64,000 nt of DNA from JAYKJB01 sp035284745 [NCBI: Candidatus Sericytochromatia bacterium] (GTDB taxonomy: Bacteria; Cyanobacteriota; Sericytochromatia; S15B-MN24). The number at the start of each line of letters is the position of its first letter. The first letter of the stretch is position 1. Below the pieces are notes generated by a model. The model searched no databases, was not told the DNA's origin, and saw only the letters and a list, made by a program, of their open reading frames with translations. Made by a program: the position numbers and the translations under genes. The DNA lies in NCBI GenBank assembly GCA_035284745.1, contig JAYKIL010000035.1, positions 1 through 64,000 on the forward strand, read 5' to 3'. Positions 25,632 through 34,369 of this stretch are shown piece after piece.

Positions 25632-26648
25632 TTACCAAGCCGCGACGATGTCGCCGATGTGCTCACCACGGTTATTGATAAGGCGCGGTTGCGTGGTTTC
25701 ATCGCCCGTATCATGGGTCGGCCAATCGAAGCCGACCTCCTGCAACGCCCTTCTTAGCGTCGGCCCGATCGCCCGCTTATTGCCGTCCGAGACCTTCATC
25801 GCCCAGGCGTGCCCGGAGGATAGTATGCCCCCGGCATGGACGGCTTCTCCGCCAATTTTAGCCATCATTTTCCCGGGAGCCGCGCACATGAGTGAAGTGT
25901 CGATTCGCTTCTCGCCTGCAATGAGCAAAGGATGTCCAAGAAAAATGTTGCGCGCCTCGGTGACGGCGTTTTGGAGATCATTGGGCAGACGATGAGGGCG
26001 CATGAATTGAGAGAAAATCTGAGCCAAACCCCTGATACTCATCCGCCAAACGGGCGCCCCGCAACCGTCAATCCCTGAAAAAATATGTGTTTCCGGGATT
26101 CCACTGAATTGGGACGCCAGGGCACGAATTTTTATTTGGAGAGGATGTTCGGGGGCTCGGTAGCTTTGCAGATCCCAACCCATTTGGCGACAAACGGCCA
26201 ACATAGCAGCGTGCTTACCCGAGCAATTGCAATGTACGGGACTTGGGGACTGCCCGTCTCGAATCAGGGCGTTTGCTGTCGCCTCGTGATATGGCAGGTG
26301 TTGTCCGCACCCCAGTTGTTCCTCTGAAAGCTCGGCACGGGTGAGAATCTCTCGCACAGCTGCCACGTGACACGTCTGCCCCGAATGAGAGGCCATCGCG
26401 ATGGCGCAGGCCGCGTCGCTCAGGCGGAGAGATTCCCTGGCCCCGGTCAACCACAGTGGCAGCGCTTGCACCGGCTTGAGAGCGGAGCGCACCCAGATGA
26501 GCGCATCTGGATTTCCCCGTGTCAGGACGGGAGAACCGGATGAGTCCAGCACTACGAGGTGACCACAGTGTAAGGATTCTAACTCGCCGCTGCGCCACAC
26601 ACCGGCCAAAGGAGCAGCCCCATTGAGCCCGTCTGGTACTGGATTCAT
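25632..26648 (-). CDS. L-asparaginase II family protein
   Basis: 338 residues resembling the thermolabile, Rhizobium-type asparaginase II family (distinct from the classical AnsA/AnsB fold). Motifs: SALKPVQALPL near the N-terminus, MASHSGQTCHV, NCSGKHAAMLA, FSGIDGCGAPV and HPLLIAGEKRIDT. It would hydrolyse asparagine to aspartate and ammonia in the cytoplasm; no signal peptide. The ATG overlaps the stop of the subtilisin lipoprotein gene (ATGA), so the protease and the asparaginase are translationally coupled, which may link peptide breakdown outside the cell with amino-acid use. Family call by pattern only. Confidence 0.88.
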   Translation of the reverse strand: MNPVPDGLNGAAPLAGVWRSGELESLHCGHLVVLDSSGSPVLTRGNPDALIWVRSALKPVQALPLWLTGARESLRLSDAACAIAMASHSGQTCHVAAVREILTRAELSEEQLGCGQHLPYHEATANALIRDGQSPSPVHCNCSGKHAAMLAVCRQMGWDLQSYRAPEHPLQIKIRALASQFSGIPETHIFSGIDGCGAPVWRMSIRGLAQIFSQFMRPHRLPNDLQNAVTEARNIFLGHPLLIAGEKRIDTSLMCAAPGKMMAKIGGEAVHAGGILSSGHAWAMKVSDGNKRAIGPTLRRALQEVGFDWPTHDTGDETTQPRLINNRGEHIGDIVAAW

Positions 26649-27979
26649 CGCCCCAATGCCCTCCCGGCGTCTATCAATCCCGCCCCGTGAAAAACATCGA
26701 ATCCTGGAACCTGATCGTTAGGGGGCGTCAAATCCCGAGCGGTTCGCTTCAGTCGATCTTGAACTTGAGATGCTGTCCATCGGGGGTTTTGACTGAACAG
26801 CAGAGCCGCTGTGCCAGCGACCATGGGGGCAGCCATACTCGTACCGCTCAGGTAACCATATGGGATATTGGGGCTGAATCTTTCTGGAATCGTTGAGAAA
26901 ATATCGACACCGGGTGCCACAACGCTGACCCAGCTGTTGTAGTTTGAGAATGGAGCACGCTTGAAGTCAGGACCCACGGCTCCCACGCTCACGACGCCTT
27001 CATAGGAAGCCGGGTATTCCAGATAATTCCCGTCTCCCGCCTCATTGCCCGCAGCTGCCACGACCACAATCCCCGCGGCGGATGCTCGAGCGATGGCCTC
27101 GGCTTCCAATGCACTGAAATCAGGTGAACCGAGGCTGAGATTGATGATTCTGCACCTTCTCTCAACGGCGTATTCGATGGCACTGACGATATTCCAGGTC
27201 GTTCCGGTTCCATCAGCGCCCAACACGCGTATGGGAAGAATCCGCGCTCGGTAGGCCACTCCACAAGCGCCTTGTACATTGTCACCGACGCCTGCAATGA
27301 TGCCAGCGACGTGGGTCCCGTGCCCAAAGTCATCGTCGGGTGGTTGACCCGGTTCTACGAAATTACGCGCGCCTCGACTGTCAATATTGGCCCCGAGATC
27401 CGGATGGGTCATATCTACCCCTGTGTCGATTACAGCAACCAACACGCGTGGATCGCCAGTCGTTACATCCCAGGCTGCTTCTGCCCGTATTGCGTTCAAA
27501 CCCCAAGTCGCCCGAACCCCTGATATCGGGGATTGACGTTGAAAGGCTTCATCGTTCGGCACGGCTTGAAGACGGTGTCTTGAAATGTCCACGACACTAC
27601 CACGCGCGAAAGGGGTGGCTCGCCGCAGGGGACCGTATTGTGAGGTGCGAACAACGCGATTGGTCTCGACGAATCGTACACCAGGAATCGTGCGCAGTTT
27701 CTCGCTTGTATCATCGATTTTTCCGTGATGGAGCCCAAATAACACACGATTGTTTTGCCGTGCCAATACAGTGGCTTTGTGGTTCCGCACAATCGAGGAG
27801 ATATCCGCTTCAGTCGGGGGATTTCCCCACACAACGATGAGTTCGCTGGGTGTCGTTGGGCCACGACTCGTTTGGATGATGTTTTGCGTGGCGGGTTGAA
27901 TGCCTGCGAATGGCTGACACGCGAGCATCATCGTCGCTATCATCCCCACCCCAAAAACTTTCCCCACCGCCAATTTCAC
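26645..27979 (-). CDS. Subtilisin-like protease lipoprotein (S8)
   Basis: 444 residues. Lipobox MLAC at residues 18-21 predicts lipid anchoring. An inhibitor-I9-like propeptide (about 45-115, strand LIVVWG, PGVRFVETNRVV) is followed by the catalytic core from about 165: Asp in AVIDTGVDMTHPDLG, His in DFGHGTHVAGI, oxyanion Asn in AAAGNEAGDG, and Ser in SGTSMAAPMVAG. All three catalytic residues are intact. The gene lies in a leftward chain lipoprotein, protease, asparaginase with 4-bp overlaps at both ends. Lipidation would keep the protease on a membrane surface. Confidence 0.93.
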   Translation of the reverse strand: MKLAVGKVFGVGMIATMMLACQPFAGIQPATQNIIQTSRGPTTPSELIVVWGNPPTEADISSIVRNHKATVLARQNNRVLFGLHHGKIDDTSEKLRTIPGVRFVETNRVVRTSQYGPLRRATPFARGSVVDISRHRLQAVPNDEAFQRQSPISGVRATWGLNAIRAEAAWDVTTGDPRVLVAVIDTGVDMTHPDLGANIDSRGARNFVEPGQPPDDDFGHGTHVAGIIAGVGDNVQGACGVAYRARILPIRVLGADGTGTTWNIVSAIEYAVERRCRIINLSLGSPDFSALEAEAIARASAAGIVVVAAAGNEAGDGNYLEYPASYEGVVSVGAVGPDFKRAPFSNYNSWVSVVAPGVDIFSTIPERFSPNIPYGYLSGTSMAAPMVAGTAALLFSQNPRWTASQVQDRLKRTARDLTPPNDQVPGFDVFHGAGLIDAGRALGR

Positions 27980-29298
27980 AACGAGAACCCCATCTCCCGC
28001 ACTTCAACTTCCCGTTTGCGGACCCGGTAGGGGCGGACAGGCAGCCGTGGCAGCGATTGAATCCTGGGCGGTGTGAAGCCTGGTGAAGGAACCTCATTCT
28101 GTTCCAAGATTTCCAATGCCCGCAGACTCCACGTGTATTGTCGATCCGGCCGCAGGGCACCCCCATTAATATCATTCTGAGCAAAGGCGGGAAACGTCAC
28201 TTCAGGATAGCGGGTTCGTGCAACCCACTTCGGCTTGACTTCCCCTACTTCTCGTAAAACCACCTCATAGATGACCTCCTGAGAGAGTGGGGTCCAACGA
28301 AACGTGGGCCGTTGACCGACGCTTGTCGCTCCGGGGGTTGGCGTTACAATACGCGGGACTTGCAACAGCGAAAAAGCAATGCGGCTTGGATCATTGGTGG
28401 TGATGGACACGAGACTGCTTGCTTTGCCCGCAGCGTCTGTTGCCTCCCCCTCAATCACGTATTTGAGACCGTTGATGGCCGGCACCGGAAGGCTCTGGTT
28501 ACTTGCGAGGGCCCGCGCGACAGGAATGACACCGAGAACTCCGAAGTCCAACAGAACATCGGTTTGGACATTTCGAAAGCCTCCGAGGTTACTGTAACTG
28601 ATCCGCACGGGAGAAATAGGTACCTGGGAGGCTATCTGTAGTGCCTGGGATTGCGCGGACGCTGGAATGGTGTCGCCCAACCGCCAAGAACCCACCTGGT
28701 AGGCAAAGTTTAAAAAATGAAACGGTTGCGGAGCCGTGACGCCATCGATGTACGGACCGCTCAAAGTGCCCCAGGCCAAAACGGAGGACAAAATCTGGCC
28801 CGGCGATGTGGCCTTGTATTCGAGAGAAAAAGCCGCGTTTGAGACGGCTGTCGTGGTACCACCCAGCGAAACCAAAGCGGGGGAATCGAGCGTCGGAAGC
28901 CCCTGTACCGGTCCTGATAGTTGCAAAAACTTCACCGGCAGCGCGCTCTGGGGCGCAAACATGGGCTCGATGGCGATCTCAATGTCCTCCGCTTGGGAAA
29001 TTGGAATGTCGCCTTGGGTGAAAGAGACATAGCCAGCACGCGAGACGGAGACTTCATCGCTGGTAAAATTGCCAAACAGATGGAAGACACCGCTGGCATC
29101 GGAGACGGTTTGTCCGAGGCCAGCAATAACGGTTGCATTACCCACAGGTAATCGGGTTCGCGAATCAACCACCCGGCCCCGGAGAGGTTGCCCAACGCCC
29201 GGTACCAGAAGCGCTGCGGCCGTCAGGTCGCAGCCGGTCAGGCAGGCGAAGGTCACTGCGACTCCATAAAAATTAATGACGCGAACCAGGTGAGCCAT
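27976..29298 (-). CDS. Lipoprotein with carboxypeptidase-regulatory-like and Ig-like regions
   Basis: 440 residues. Lipobox LTGC around residues 20-23 after a hydrophobic leader. Residues about 37-110 look like a carboxypeptidase D regulatory domain (LRGRVVDSRTRLPVGNATV, then a YVSF strand and IEIAIEPM). The middle is beta-rich without a motif I know. Around residues 315-410 a fibronectin/Ig-like segment begins at TPTPGATSVGQRPTFRWTP, a pattern typical of extracellular domains that bind sugars or proteins. ATGA overlap with the protease gene means they are made together; it may be a scaffold or substrate adaptor on the cell surface. Function not known. Confidence 0.75.
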   Translation of the reverse strand: MAHLVRVINFYGVAVTFACLTGCDLTAAALLVPGVGQPLRGRVVDSRTRLPVGNATVIAGLGQTVSDASGVFHLFGNFTSDEVSVSRAGYVSFTQGDIPISQAEDIEIAIEPMFAPQSALPVKFLQLSGPVQGLPTLDSPALVSLGGTTTAVSNAAFSLEYKATSPGQILSSVLAWGTLSGPYIDGVTAPQPFHFLNFAYQVGSWRLGDTIPASAQSQALQIASQVPISPVRISYSNLGGFRNVQTDVLLDFGVLGVIPVARALASNQSLPVPAINGLKYVIEGEATDAAGKASSLVSITTNDPSRIAFSLLQVPRIVTPTPGATSVGQRPTFRWTPLSQEVIYEVVLREVGEVKPKWVARTRYPEVTFPAFAQNDINGGALRPDRQYTWSLRALEILEQNEVPSPGFTPPRIQSLPRLPVRPYRVRKREVEVREMGFSL

Positions 29299-29349
29299 TC
29301 CTTCAGTGTATACCCGCCGAGGACGACTCCGCGTCGGTGGGCGCTGAGT

Positions 29350-29694
29350 TCAACCGGGCGGCCATCCCATGGAACGTCCGCCCAGAACGTGCCAGTGAAG
29401 GTGCCCGACCGTTTGACCCCCGTTGACACCTTGATTACAGACCACGCGGAACCCTGAAGGAGCGATACCCAATTTTCCGGCGACGTCATTCACCAAGTGA
29501 GCCATTTGAGCGATGAGAATATCATCCTCTGGGCCCAAGTCGATGAATCCCGAAACGTGCTTCTTCGGGATGACCAACGCGTGAACCGGCGCTTGGGGGT
29601 TGATATCTGCGAATGCCACGCAGTGTGCGTTCGATGCGATGATCGTGGCCGGTATCTCGCCTGCGATGATTCGGCAGAACAAGCAGTCTGGCAT
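29350..29694 (-). CDS. HIT-family nucleotide-binding protein (HinT-like)
   Basis: 114 residues, the usual HinT size. CLFCRIIAGEIPA at the N-terminus, the AFADINPQAPVHALVIPKKH core, and the histidine triad VGHLHWHVLGG near the end. These enzymes hydrolyse nucleoside phosphoramidates, for instance adenosine-5'-monophosphoramidate. It is 51 bases upstream of the lipoprotein gene on the same strand, so it may head that transcription unit. Confidence 0.94.
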   Translation of the reverse strand: MPDCLFCRIIAGEIPATIIASNAHCVAFADINPQAPVHALVIPKKHVSGFIDLGPEDDILIAQMAHLVNDVAGKLGIAPSGFRVVCNQGVNGGQTVGHLHWHVLGGRSMGWPPG

Positions 29695-29890
29695 AAGGTG
29701 GGGCTCCCGAAGAAATGGTCAACGACGCTTGGGAGGTTATATCGGGCGTGGCTGCTTTCGTCAAATACGCTTTGGTCCACCTTGCCCTCCCTGGGGCAAC
29801 GCATTGAACGAATGAACTTCGACTTGTTCTGACTATGCTCGCTTTGAACTCCACGTTTCCTAGTGTCTGACCTTTCAGGAGAGTGTCTAC

Positions 29891-30733
29891 GTGCTGAAAA
29901 AGTGTATCAATGCGCGACACGTCACGCTGACGTGGCTATTTGTCCTTGGTGTTACCCTCTCTGGGTGTGACGGATATCGACTCGTGTCAGCAGGCGAGCC
30001 AGAGGGTCGCCCTTTGCCTTCGGCGTCTCCGGGTCTCGGAGAGAATCCCGAGACTTTGGGCCCGCAGCTTGCTCCACCGCTATTTTCTGAGGGTGAATTT
30101 AGCGTGGATTTTTTTCCTTCGCAGGAGCCCCCTGTTTTCGTTGACCCAGTCAGCGAGGTGAAGAAAGCCACGGGATTTTTTGCGGGGGGGCATTGGGTGT
30201 TTAACGCCGGTTATTTTGAACAAAACCGCGGGGCTCTCCGACCCGTGTTGAGCTTTCGACGGTATTCCGGAACTGGATTTGGTTTAAAGAATGGTGCGGC
30301 CTCACCTCGGTATCGCAGCGATGTCTCAGTTTGGGTATACCAGGCCTCGTCAGAGTATCCGAATATGGTGGGTGCCCCATTGGGCATTTTGGGATATGCC
30401 CCTTACTTCCTTGATGAGACGCATTATTTGCTGGCTGTCGCCAAACCTCGGATTTTAGAGGTGTGGGCGGTTGATGGGTATCGCCCGGCCACCGCATGGC
30501 CCATCGAGGCACGTTTGCTGAGGCGGGATTTGGCGGTGCCATTGAAGGTCGGCTCCCCTGTGACGTGGAGTGTCGAGGTGAATACCCGTTCTAGGACGGC
30601 GAAGGTCTGGATGAATACTCAAGAACTAGGCACGGTCTCGCACCCCATGCTCACAGACCGTAACCATGGCGTGGCCTTGGTTTCAAACGGGAATTATGTG
30701 CATTTCAAAAATTTTAGGGCTTACCGATTGTGA
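29891..30733 (+). CDS. Lipoprotein with a concanavalin-like (LamG/DUF1080-type) domain
   Basis: 280 residues. Lipobox LSGC near residue 26, a Pro-rich linker (to about 90), then a beta-sandwich region: strands such as FGLKNGAASPRYRSDVSVWVYQA, split by loops, and a C-terminal section TAKVWMNTQELGTVSH, GVALVSNGNYVHFKNFRAYRL (each within the last 60 residues). That ending, 'G...l...n..v.F.Nf.v..l', is the typical finish of DUF1080/LamG-like domains, which bind carbohydrates. GTG start, AGGAG seven bases upstream. Likely located at the outer membrane. No catalytic residues recognised. Confidence 0.7.
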   Translation: MLKKCINARHVTLTWLFVLGVTLSGCDGYRLVSAGEPEGRPLPSASPGLGENPETLGPQLAPPLFSEGEFSVDFFPSQEPPVFVDPVSEVKKATGFFAGGHWVFNAGYFEQNRGALRPVLSFRRYSGTGFGLKNGAASPRYRSDVSVWVYQASSEYPNMVGAPLGILGYAPYFLDETHYLLAVAKPRILEVWAVDGYRPATAWPIEARLLRRDLAVPLKVGSPVTWSVEVNTRSRTAKVWMNTQELGTVSHPMLTDRNHGVALVSNGNYVHFKNFRAYRL

Positions 30734-30813
30734 GTCCTGCTCTTGTCTGAACGCTGCCTGAAGGTCTACGATGCGGCATATCGAAGGTTCGCGATGTGAA
30801 GGAAGCAGAAATA

Positions 30814-31884
30814 ATGAACCAAGCCACTTTGAATCAGGTGTTCGAAGATCTCGCGGCACGTTATCAGTCGGGCGCCTTGTCTGTTCGTTCCAATGTGGTT
30901 GCGGGCAAGGTCGAACCTCTAGACTCTTGTGACGTTGAAAATTTGCCCCGTGAGGGTGACCAAGAGTTACAGGCGTGCCGCGCACGGGGTCTTGAAGCGC
31001 TTGCAAGTGGGCAGGTGGGGGTTGTTATTCTTGCTGGAGGGATGGCTACTCGTTTTCAGTATTCTCAACCCAAAGGGCTTTTTCCGGTATGGGATGACAA
31101 AAGTTTTTTGGAATTGAAGCTGGAGGCTGTGCGTTCATTGGGCTTTCCCGTGCCCGTTTTTTTGATGACGAGTTTTGCGACAGACGACGCCATTGCCCAT
31201 CACCTTCGTTCCGGCCAATATTTTGGGCTACCCGAACATCGGGTTGAGCGTTTCAGACAGTACCAAATGCCCCGACTCGACACAAAAGGGGGGCCTTTTT
31301 ACCAGGACGGGCAATTGAGTCTGGCTGCGCCAGGGCACGGTGATTTTCCGTTCGCCATTGCCGAGAGCGGTATTTTGTCTCGTTTTATCGCGGGCGGAGG
31401 GCGTTATTTGTTCTTCTCCAACGTCGATAATTTGGCGGCAACGGTTGACCCGGTCATTCTAGGGAATCACATTCGTTCAGGGGCCGAGATGACGGTTGAA
31501 GTGGCGGCGAAAAACCCGGGTGATCAAGGAGGGGCTCCTGCACGTGTGAATGGCTCGGTAAGACTCATTGAGGGCTTTGCGTTTCCACCAGATTTTGACC
31601 AAAGCCAGATCGATGTCTTTAACACCGCGAATTATATTTTTGATGCAAGTGCCCTGAGTAAAGCGGACGAATTGCCTTGGTATGTGGTCGAAAAAACGGT
31701 ACGTGGAAACCAAGTGGTTCAATTTGAACATCTTGCGGGCGACCTGAGTGCGGTTTTAAAAACCCGGTACCTGCGCGTATCGCGGGACGAAAGGTTCTTG
31801 CCGGTGAAGACCCCTGACGATTTGCCCAAGACCGTTGCCGCCTTGAAGGAGCGCTGGAAAACGAAACTGAGTACCTTGTGCTGA
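30814..31884 (+). CDS. UDPGP-family uridylyltransferase (UDP-sugar pyrophosphorylase)
   Basis: 356 residues of the UTP-dependent sugar-1-phosphate uridylyltransferase family, the UAP1/UGP2 type rather than GalU. Motifs: ILAGGMATRFQ with PKGLFPV (nucleotide loop), GPFYQDGQLSLAAPGHGDFP, and FFSNVDNLAATVDPVILG. It makes a UDP-sugar, probably UDP-glucose or UDP-GlcNAc, in the cytoplasm. ATG preceded by AAGGAAG at nine bases; the GTG six codons upstream has no ribosome site. A strong hairpin terminator follows. The class is well supported, the sugar is not. Confidence 0.88.
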   Translation: MNQATLNQVFEDLAARYQSGALSVRSNVVAGKVEPLDSCDVENLPREGDQELQACRARGLEALASGQVGVVILAGGMATRFQYSQPKGLFPVWDDKSFLELKLEAVRSLGFPVPVFLMTSFATDDAIAHHLRSGQYFGLPEHRVERFRQYQMPRLDTKGGPFYQDGQLSLAAPGHGDFPFAIAESGILSRFIAGGGRYLFFSNVDNLAATVDPVILGNHIRSGAEMTVEVAAKNPGDQGGAPARVNGSVRLIEGFAFPPDFDQSQIDVFNTANYIFDASALSKADELPWYVVEKTVRGNQVVQFEHLAGDLSAVLKTRYLRVSRDERFLPVKTPDDLPKTVAALKERWKTKLSTLC

Positions 31885-31934
31885 CGGAGCACCTGCCTTG
31901 AGGGTCAGTGATCCATTCTTTCGGGCAGAATTTT

Positions 31935-31977
31935 CAGGGCGGACATTTCTTTGAAAATGGCCGCCCTGTTGCTTTTT
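31935..31977 (+). terminator. Terminator after the uridylyltransferase gene
   Basis: The outer stem CAGGGCGG / CCGCCCTG continues into CATTT / AAATG across one mismatch, with a six-base loop, and is followed by TTGCTTTTT. It lies about 50 bases past the stop codon. Confidence 0.8.
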
Positions 31978-32102
31978 CGGGGTCGCCTCGCACAGGAAAC
32001 CTAATTCTTAACTATCAATTAACGTCAGCTTTCCCACGTTGCGGGCGACAACCCTTATGTCACAGTTGCGTGACGGATGTGTGTAAAGTGAGGAGGCGTC
32101 CT

Positions 32103-32783
32103 GTGTTGAACAAACAACTGTTCAAAGTTGTGATGGCCGCGTTGGCGGTGTCTGTCTTGGCTGCGTGCGGTTCCTCTCCCAGTCAAGTGGACCAAGATTG
32201 GGGGACAGATCCCGGTTTTGGTACAGACCCCGGGTTTGGAGCGGACCCCGGATTTGGTACACAACCCGGATTCGGCACACAACCAGGTTTTGGGACTGAC
32301 CCCGGTTTTGGGACCCAGCCTGGGTTCGGCACGCAACCGGGCTTTGGTACCCAGCCTGGGTTCGGAGCGCAACCCGGCTTTGGGACCCAACCGGGGTTCG
32401 GTGGAGGTTTAGCCCTCGACTTGACCGCCTCGGTGATAAACAAGAAAAATGGGTCTTTCCTGGGAATGGGAACATATCGCTGTACCGTCGAGGTCAATAA
32501 TCCCAACACCGCTCCGAGGACGGGCACCCTGACGGTGACCTTTAAACGCGGCAACAAAATTTCGAAGACAGCACCCATTACCCAGCAAGTGTCTCTGGGC
32601 CCTAATGAGACTCGCACCTTTGATTTCCAGGATAAAGCGTGGTCGACCAACGGCGTCGAGGTGGATATCGTGACGGACGGCGCGCCCGGCGGAGGGTTTT
32701 CCTCAGCCCCTGGTTTCGGGGGATACGGGGCGGGGCAAGGTTCGTTTGGTTCGATGCCTGTGGGCTACGGGAACGGATACTAA
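32103..32783 (+). CDS. Lipoprotein with eleven PGFG hexapeptide repeats
   Basis: 226 residues, no known family for the repeat. Signal peptide and lipobox LAAC (residues 17-20), then about residues 35-100 are eleven copies of T/A-D/Q-P-G-F-G. The next about 90 residues form a beta-domain (LDLTASVINKKNGSF, CTVEVNNPNTAPRTGTLTV, SLGPNETRTFDF), looking like an Ig/FxLYD-type 'extracellular sandwich' domain, and the C-terminus is again Gly/Phe-rich. The GTG start is set by GAGGAGG six bases upstream; the frame continues further upstream without a start signal. An extended Pro/Gly linker between lipid anchor and domain could span periplasm or cell wall. Own terminator downstream. Confidence 0.8.
   Translation: MLNKQLFKVVMAALAVSVLAACGSSPSQVDQDWGTDPGFGTDPGFGADPGFGTQPGFGTQPGFGTDPGFGTQPGFGTQPGFGTQPGFGAQPGFGTQPGFGGGLALDLTASVINKKNGSFLGMGTYRCTVEVNNPNTAPRTGTLTVTFKRGNKISKTAPITQQVSLGPNETRTFDFQDKAWSTNGVEVDIVTDGAPGGGFSSAPGFGGYGAGQGSFGSMPVGYGNGY
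32205..32402 (+). repeat. Eleven tandem 18-bp coding repeats (PGFG)
   Basis: Eleven units of 18 bases encode T/A-D/Q-P-G-F-G. Synonymous differences between units and the Asp-then-Gln gradient (DDD QQ D QQQQQ) indicate duplication by slippage or unequal crossing-over followed by divergence. Copy number is likely to vary between strains. Confidence 0.9.
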
Positions 32784-32803
32784 ATTTTTCTACCAACCTC
32801 CTT

Positions 32804-32825
32804 CACACACACACACACACACACA
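32804..32825 (+). repeat. (CA)11 dinucleotide microsatellite
   Basis: Eleven CA units between the lipoprotein stop and its terminator. Long dinucleotide tracts are uncommon in bacteria of this base composition and could vary by slippage; this one is untranslated. Confidence 0.95.
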
Positions 32826-32826
32826 A

Positions 32827-32868
32827 CGATGGGCCCCGCCAATTTGGCGGGGCTTATCGTTTTTTTTT
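32827..32868 (+). terminator. Strong terminator after the PGFG lipoprotein gene
   Basis: A 14-bp stem (CGAT, two G-T wobbles, GCCCCGCC) with loop AATTT is followed directly by nine Ts. The loop and closing pairs (CCAATTTGG) match those of the terminator at 7717. Confidence 0.92.
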
Positions 32869-32890
32869 CAAAGCCAGAACAGAGGGTCTC

Positions 32891-34258
32891 TTAAGGGTGA
32901 GAAATCAAGGCAGGGTGAGCGAACTCTTGCTTCTGGTCGGCTGATAGCTCAATTTCCCCCCGGACGGTCCAAGGGCGCGCTTCGTGGATTCGGACGTGGG
33001 TTAATTGTCCAGTCAGGGCGGCAGGGCCAGGGAACAGAACCACCCGGTTGTTTCGAGAACGACCGGTGAGAACGTTCGGGTCTTTACTGCTTGGGCCTTC
33101 GACGAAGACCTCCTGTAAACTTCCCACCATGGCCCGGCTGACTGTCGCAGCGACTTCATTCACCACTGCATTCAGTTCTCGCAAACGCCGATCTTTGACG
33201 TCTTCCGGAATTTGGTCCTGACGCGTGGCAGCGTAAGTACCGGGACGCGGTGAGTAGGCCGCTGTATTTACCGCTGCGAAGCGCATTTCCCGTACGATGG
33301 AGACCGTTTGTTGAAATTGCTCTTCTGTTTCACCCGGGAAACCGACAATTAAGTCGGTGCTGATGCCGGCATCCGGCAAGATGCTGCGGATCATTTCCAC
33401 TTTGGTCACGTACTTTGAACGATTGTAGCCGCGCGCCATCTGCCGCAGGATATCGTCATCTCCGTGCTGAATCGGAATATGGAAGTAATCGCAGACGTTG
33501 GGCAACGCCGCAATCCGACGAACGAGCTCCTCGTCTAAATCACGCGGATGGCCGGTCAGCCAACGCACACGCTTGACTCCCGCTACAGATGCCGTTGCTT
33601 CAATAAGGTCAGCCAGGGAGCGCTTGGGCGTGAGATCTTTTCCGTACCCGTTGATGTTCTGCCCAAGAAGTACTATTTCACCAAACCCCTCTGCCACCAC
33701 TTGCTCGATCTCGCGGACCAGGTCGGGTATTTCTCGGGATTTCTGGTCGCCACGCACCTTGGGAACGATACAGTAGGTGCAGCGATCATCACAGCCATAA
33801 ATGGCCGTGACCCAGGCGGAGTGTTTGCCTTGTCGCAAAACGGGCATTTCTGGCGGCAATTCGTCTGAAAAAGGAAGCAGTGCCACCACCGGGGTTCTCT
33901 GTTTTTCAACGGCTTCAACCAGCCGGGGCAGTTCATGAATGTTTTCAGTGCCAAAGACGAGGTCAACGTGCGGGGCCCGCAAGCGAATACGTTCCCCCAT
34001 ATATTGGGCCACACAGCCGGACACCGCCAGAATGGCTTCAGGTTTGAGCTTTTTAATTTCTTTCATTTCGCCGAGCAAGCTGAAAAGCTTATCCTCCGCT
34101 TTTTCTCTCACGGCGCAGGTGTTTAAAATAATGAGATCGGCAAGGAATGCGCTGTCGCCCTTTTGATAGCCCTTGGTCGCGAGCAACCCCAACATCCGCT
34201 CTGTGTCATTTTGGTTCATCTGACAACCGTACGTCTTGATGTATACTTGCTTGGACAC
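32891..34258 (-). CDS. miaB: tRNA-2-methylthio-N6-dimethylallyladenosine synthase MiaB
   Basis: Radical SAM methylthiotransferase acting on i6A37 of tRNA. N-terminal UPF0004 domain with the three auxiliary-cluster Cys in KTYGCQMN, LNTCAVRE and VSGCVAQ, the radical SAM CDDRCTYCIVP, and a C-terminal TRAM domain (about 370-440) for RNA binding. MQMN-type start and the sequence around VRGDQKSREI argue for MiaB over MtaB or RimO. The GTG start is chosen because CGGAG precedes it by seven bases; an upstream TTG would add 16 poor residues. The 455-residue length is normal. Confidence 0.94.
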   Translation of the reverse strand: MSKQVYIKTYGCQMNQNDTERMLGLLATKGYQKGDSAFLADLIILNTCAVREKAEDKLFSLLGEMKEIKKLKPEAILAVSGCVAQYMGERIRLRAPHVDLVFGTENIHELPRLVEAVEKQRTPVVALLPFSDELPPEMPVLRQGKHSAWVTAIYGCDDRCTYCIVPKVRGDQKSREIPDLVREIEQVVAEGFGEIVLLGQNINGYGKDLTPKRSLADLIEATASVAGVKRVRWLTGHPRDLDEELVRRIAALPNVCDYFHIPIQHGDDDILRQMARGYNRSKYVTKVEMIRSILPDAGISTDLIVGFPGETEEQFQQTVSIVREMRFAAVNTAAYSPRPGTYAATRQDQIPEDVKDRRLRELNAVVNEVAATVSRAMVGSLQEVFVEGPSSKDPNVLTGRSRNNRVVLFPGPAALTGQLTHVRIHEARPWTVRGEIELSADQKQEFAHPALISHP

Positions 34259-34339
34259 CGTTTGACTCCGACAATGCGCGTCACTGATCGATTCTGCAGG
34301 CTGCAAAACCCCCTCAGACCGCTGAGATTCCTGCTTTGA

Positions 34340-34348
34340 ATCTTACCA
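34340..34348 (-). promoter_or_regulatory. Possible extended -10 promoter of miaB
   Basis: Leftward TGG-TAAGAT in the short miaB/Nif3 divergent region. Leader about 75 bases. No -35 found. Confidence 0.35.
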
Positions 34349-34369
34349 TGACCGCTAGAGGGCCGCGCC

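Noticed and set aside
31908-32102. N-terminal extension of the PGFG lipoprotein frame
   Set aside because: The extension contains the preceding terminator hairpin and would hide the signal peptide; GAGGAGG clearly sets the GTG start at 32103.
32205-32402. CRISPR-like array
   Set aside because: The 18-bp units are contiguous and encode a protein repeat; there are no spacers and no cas genes.
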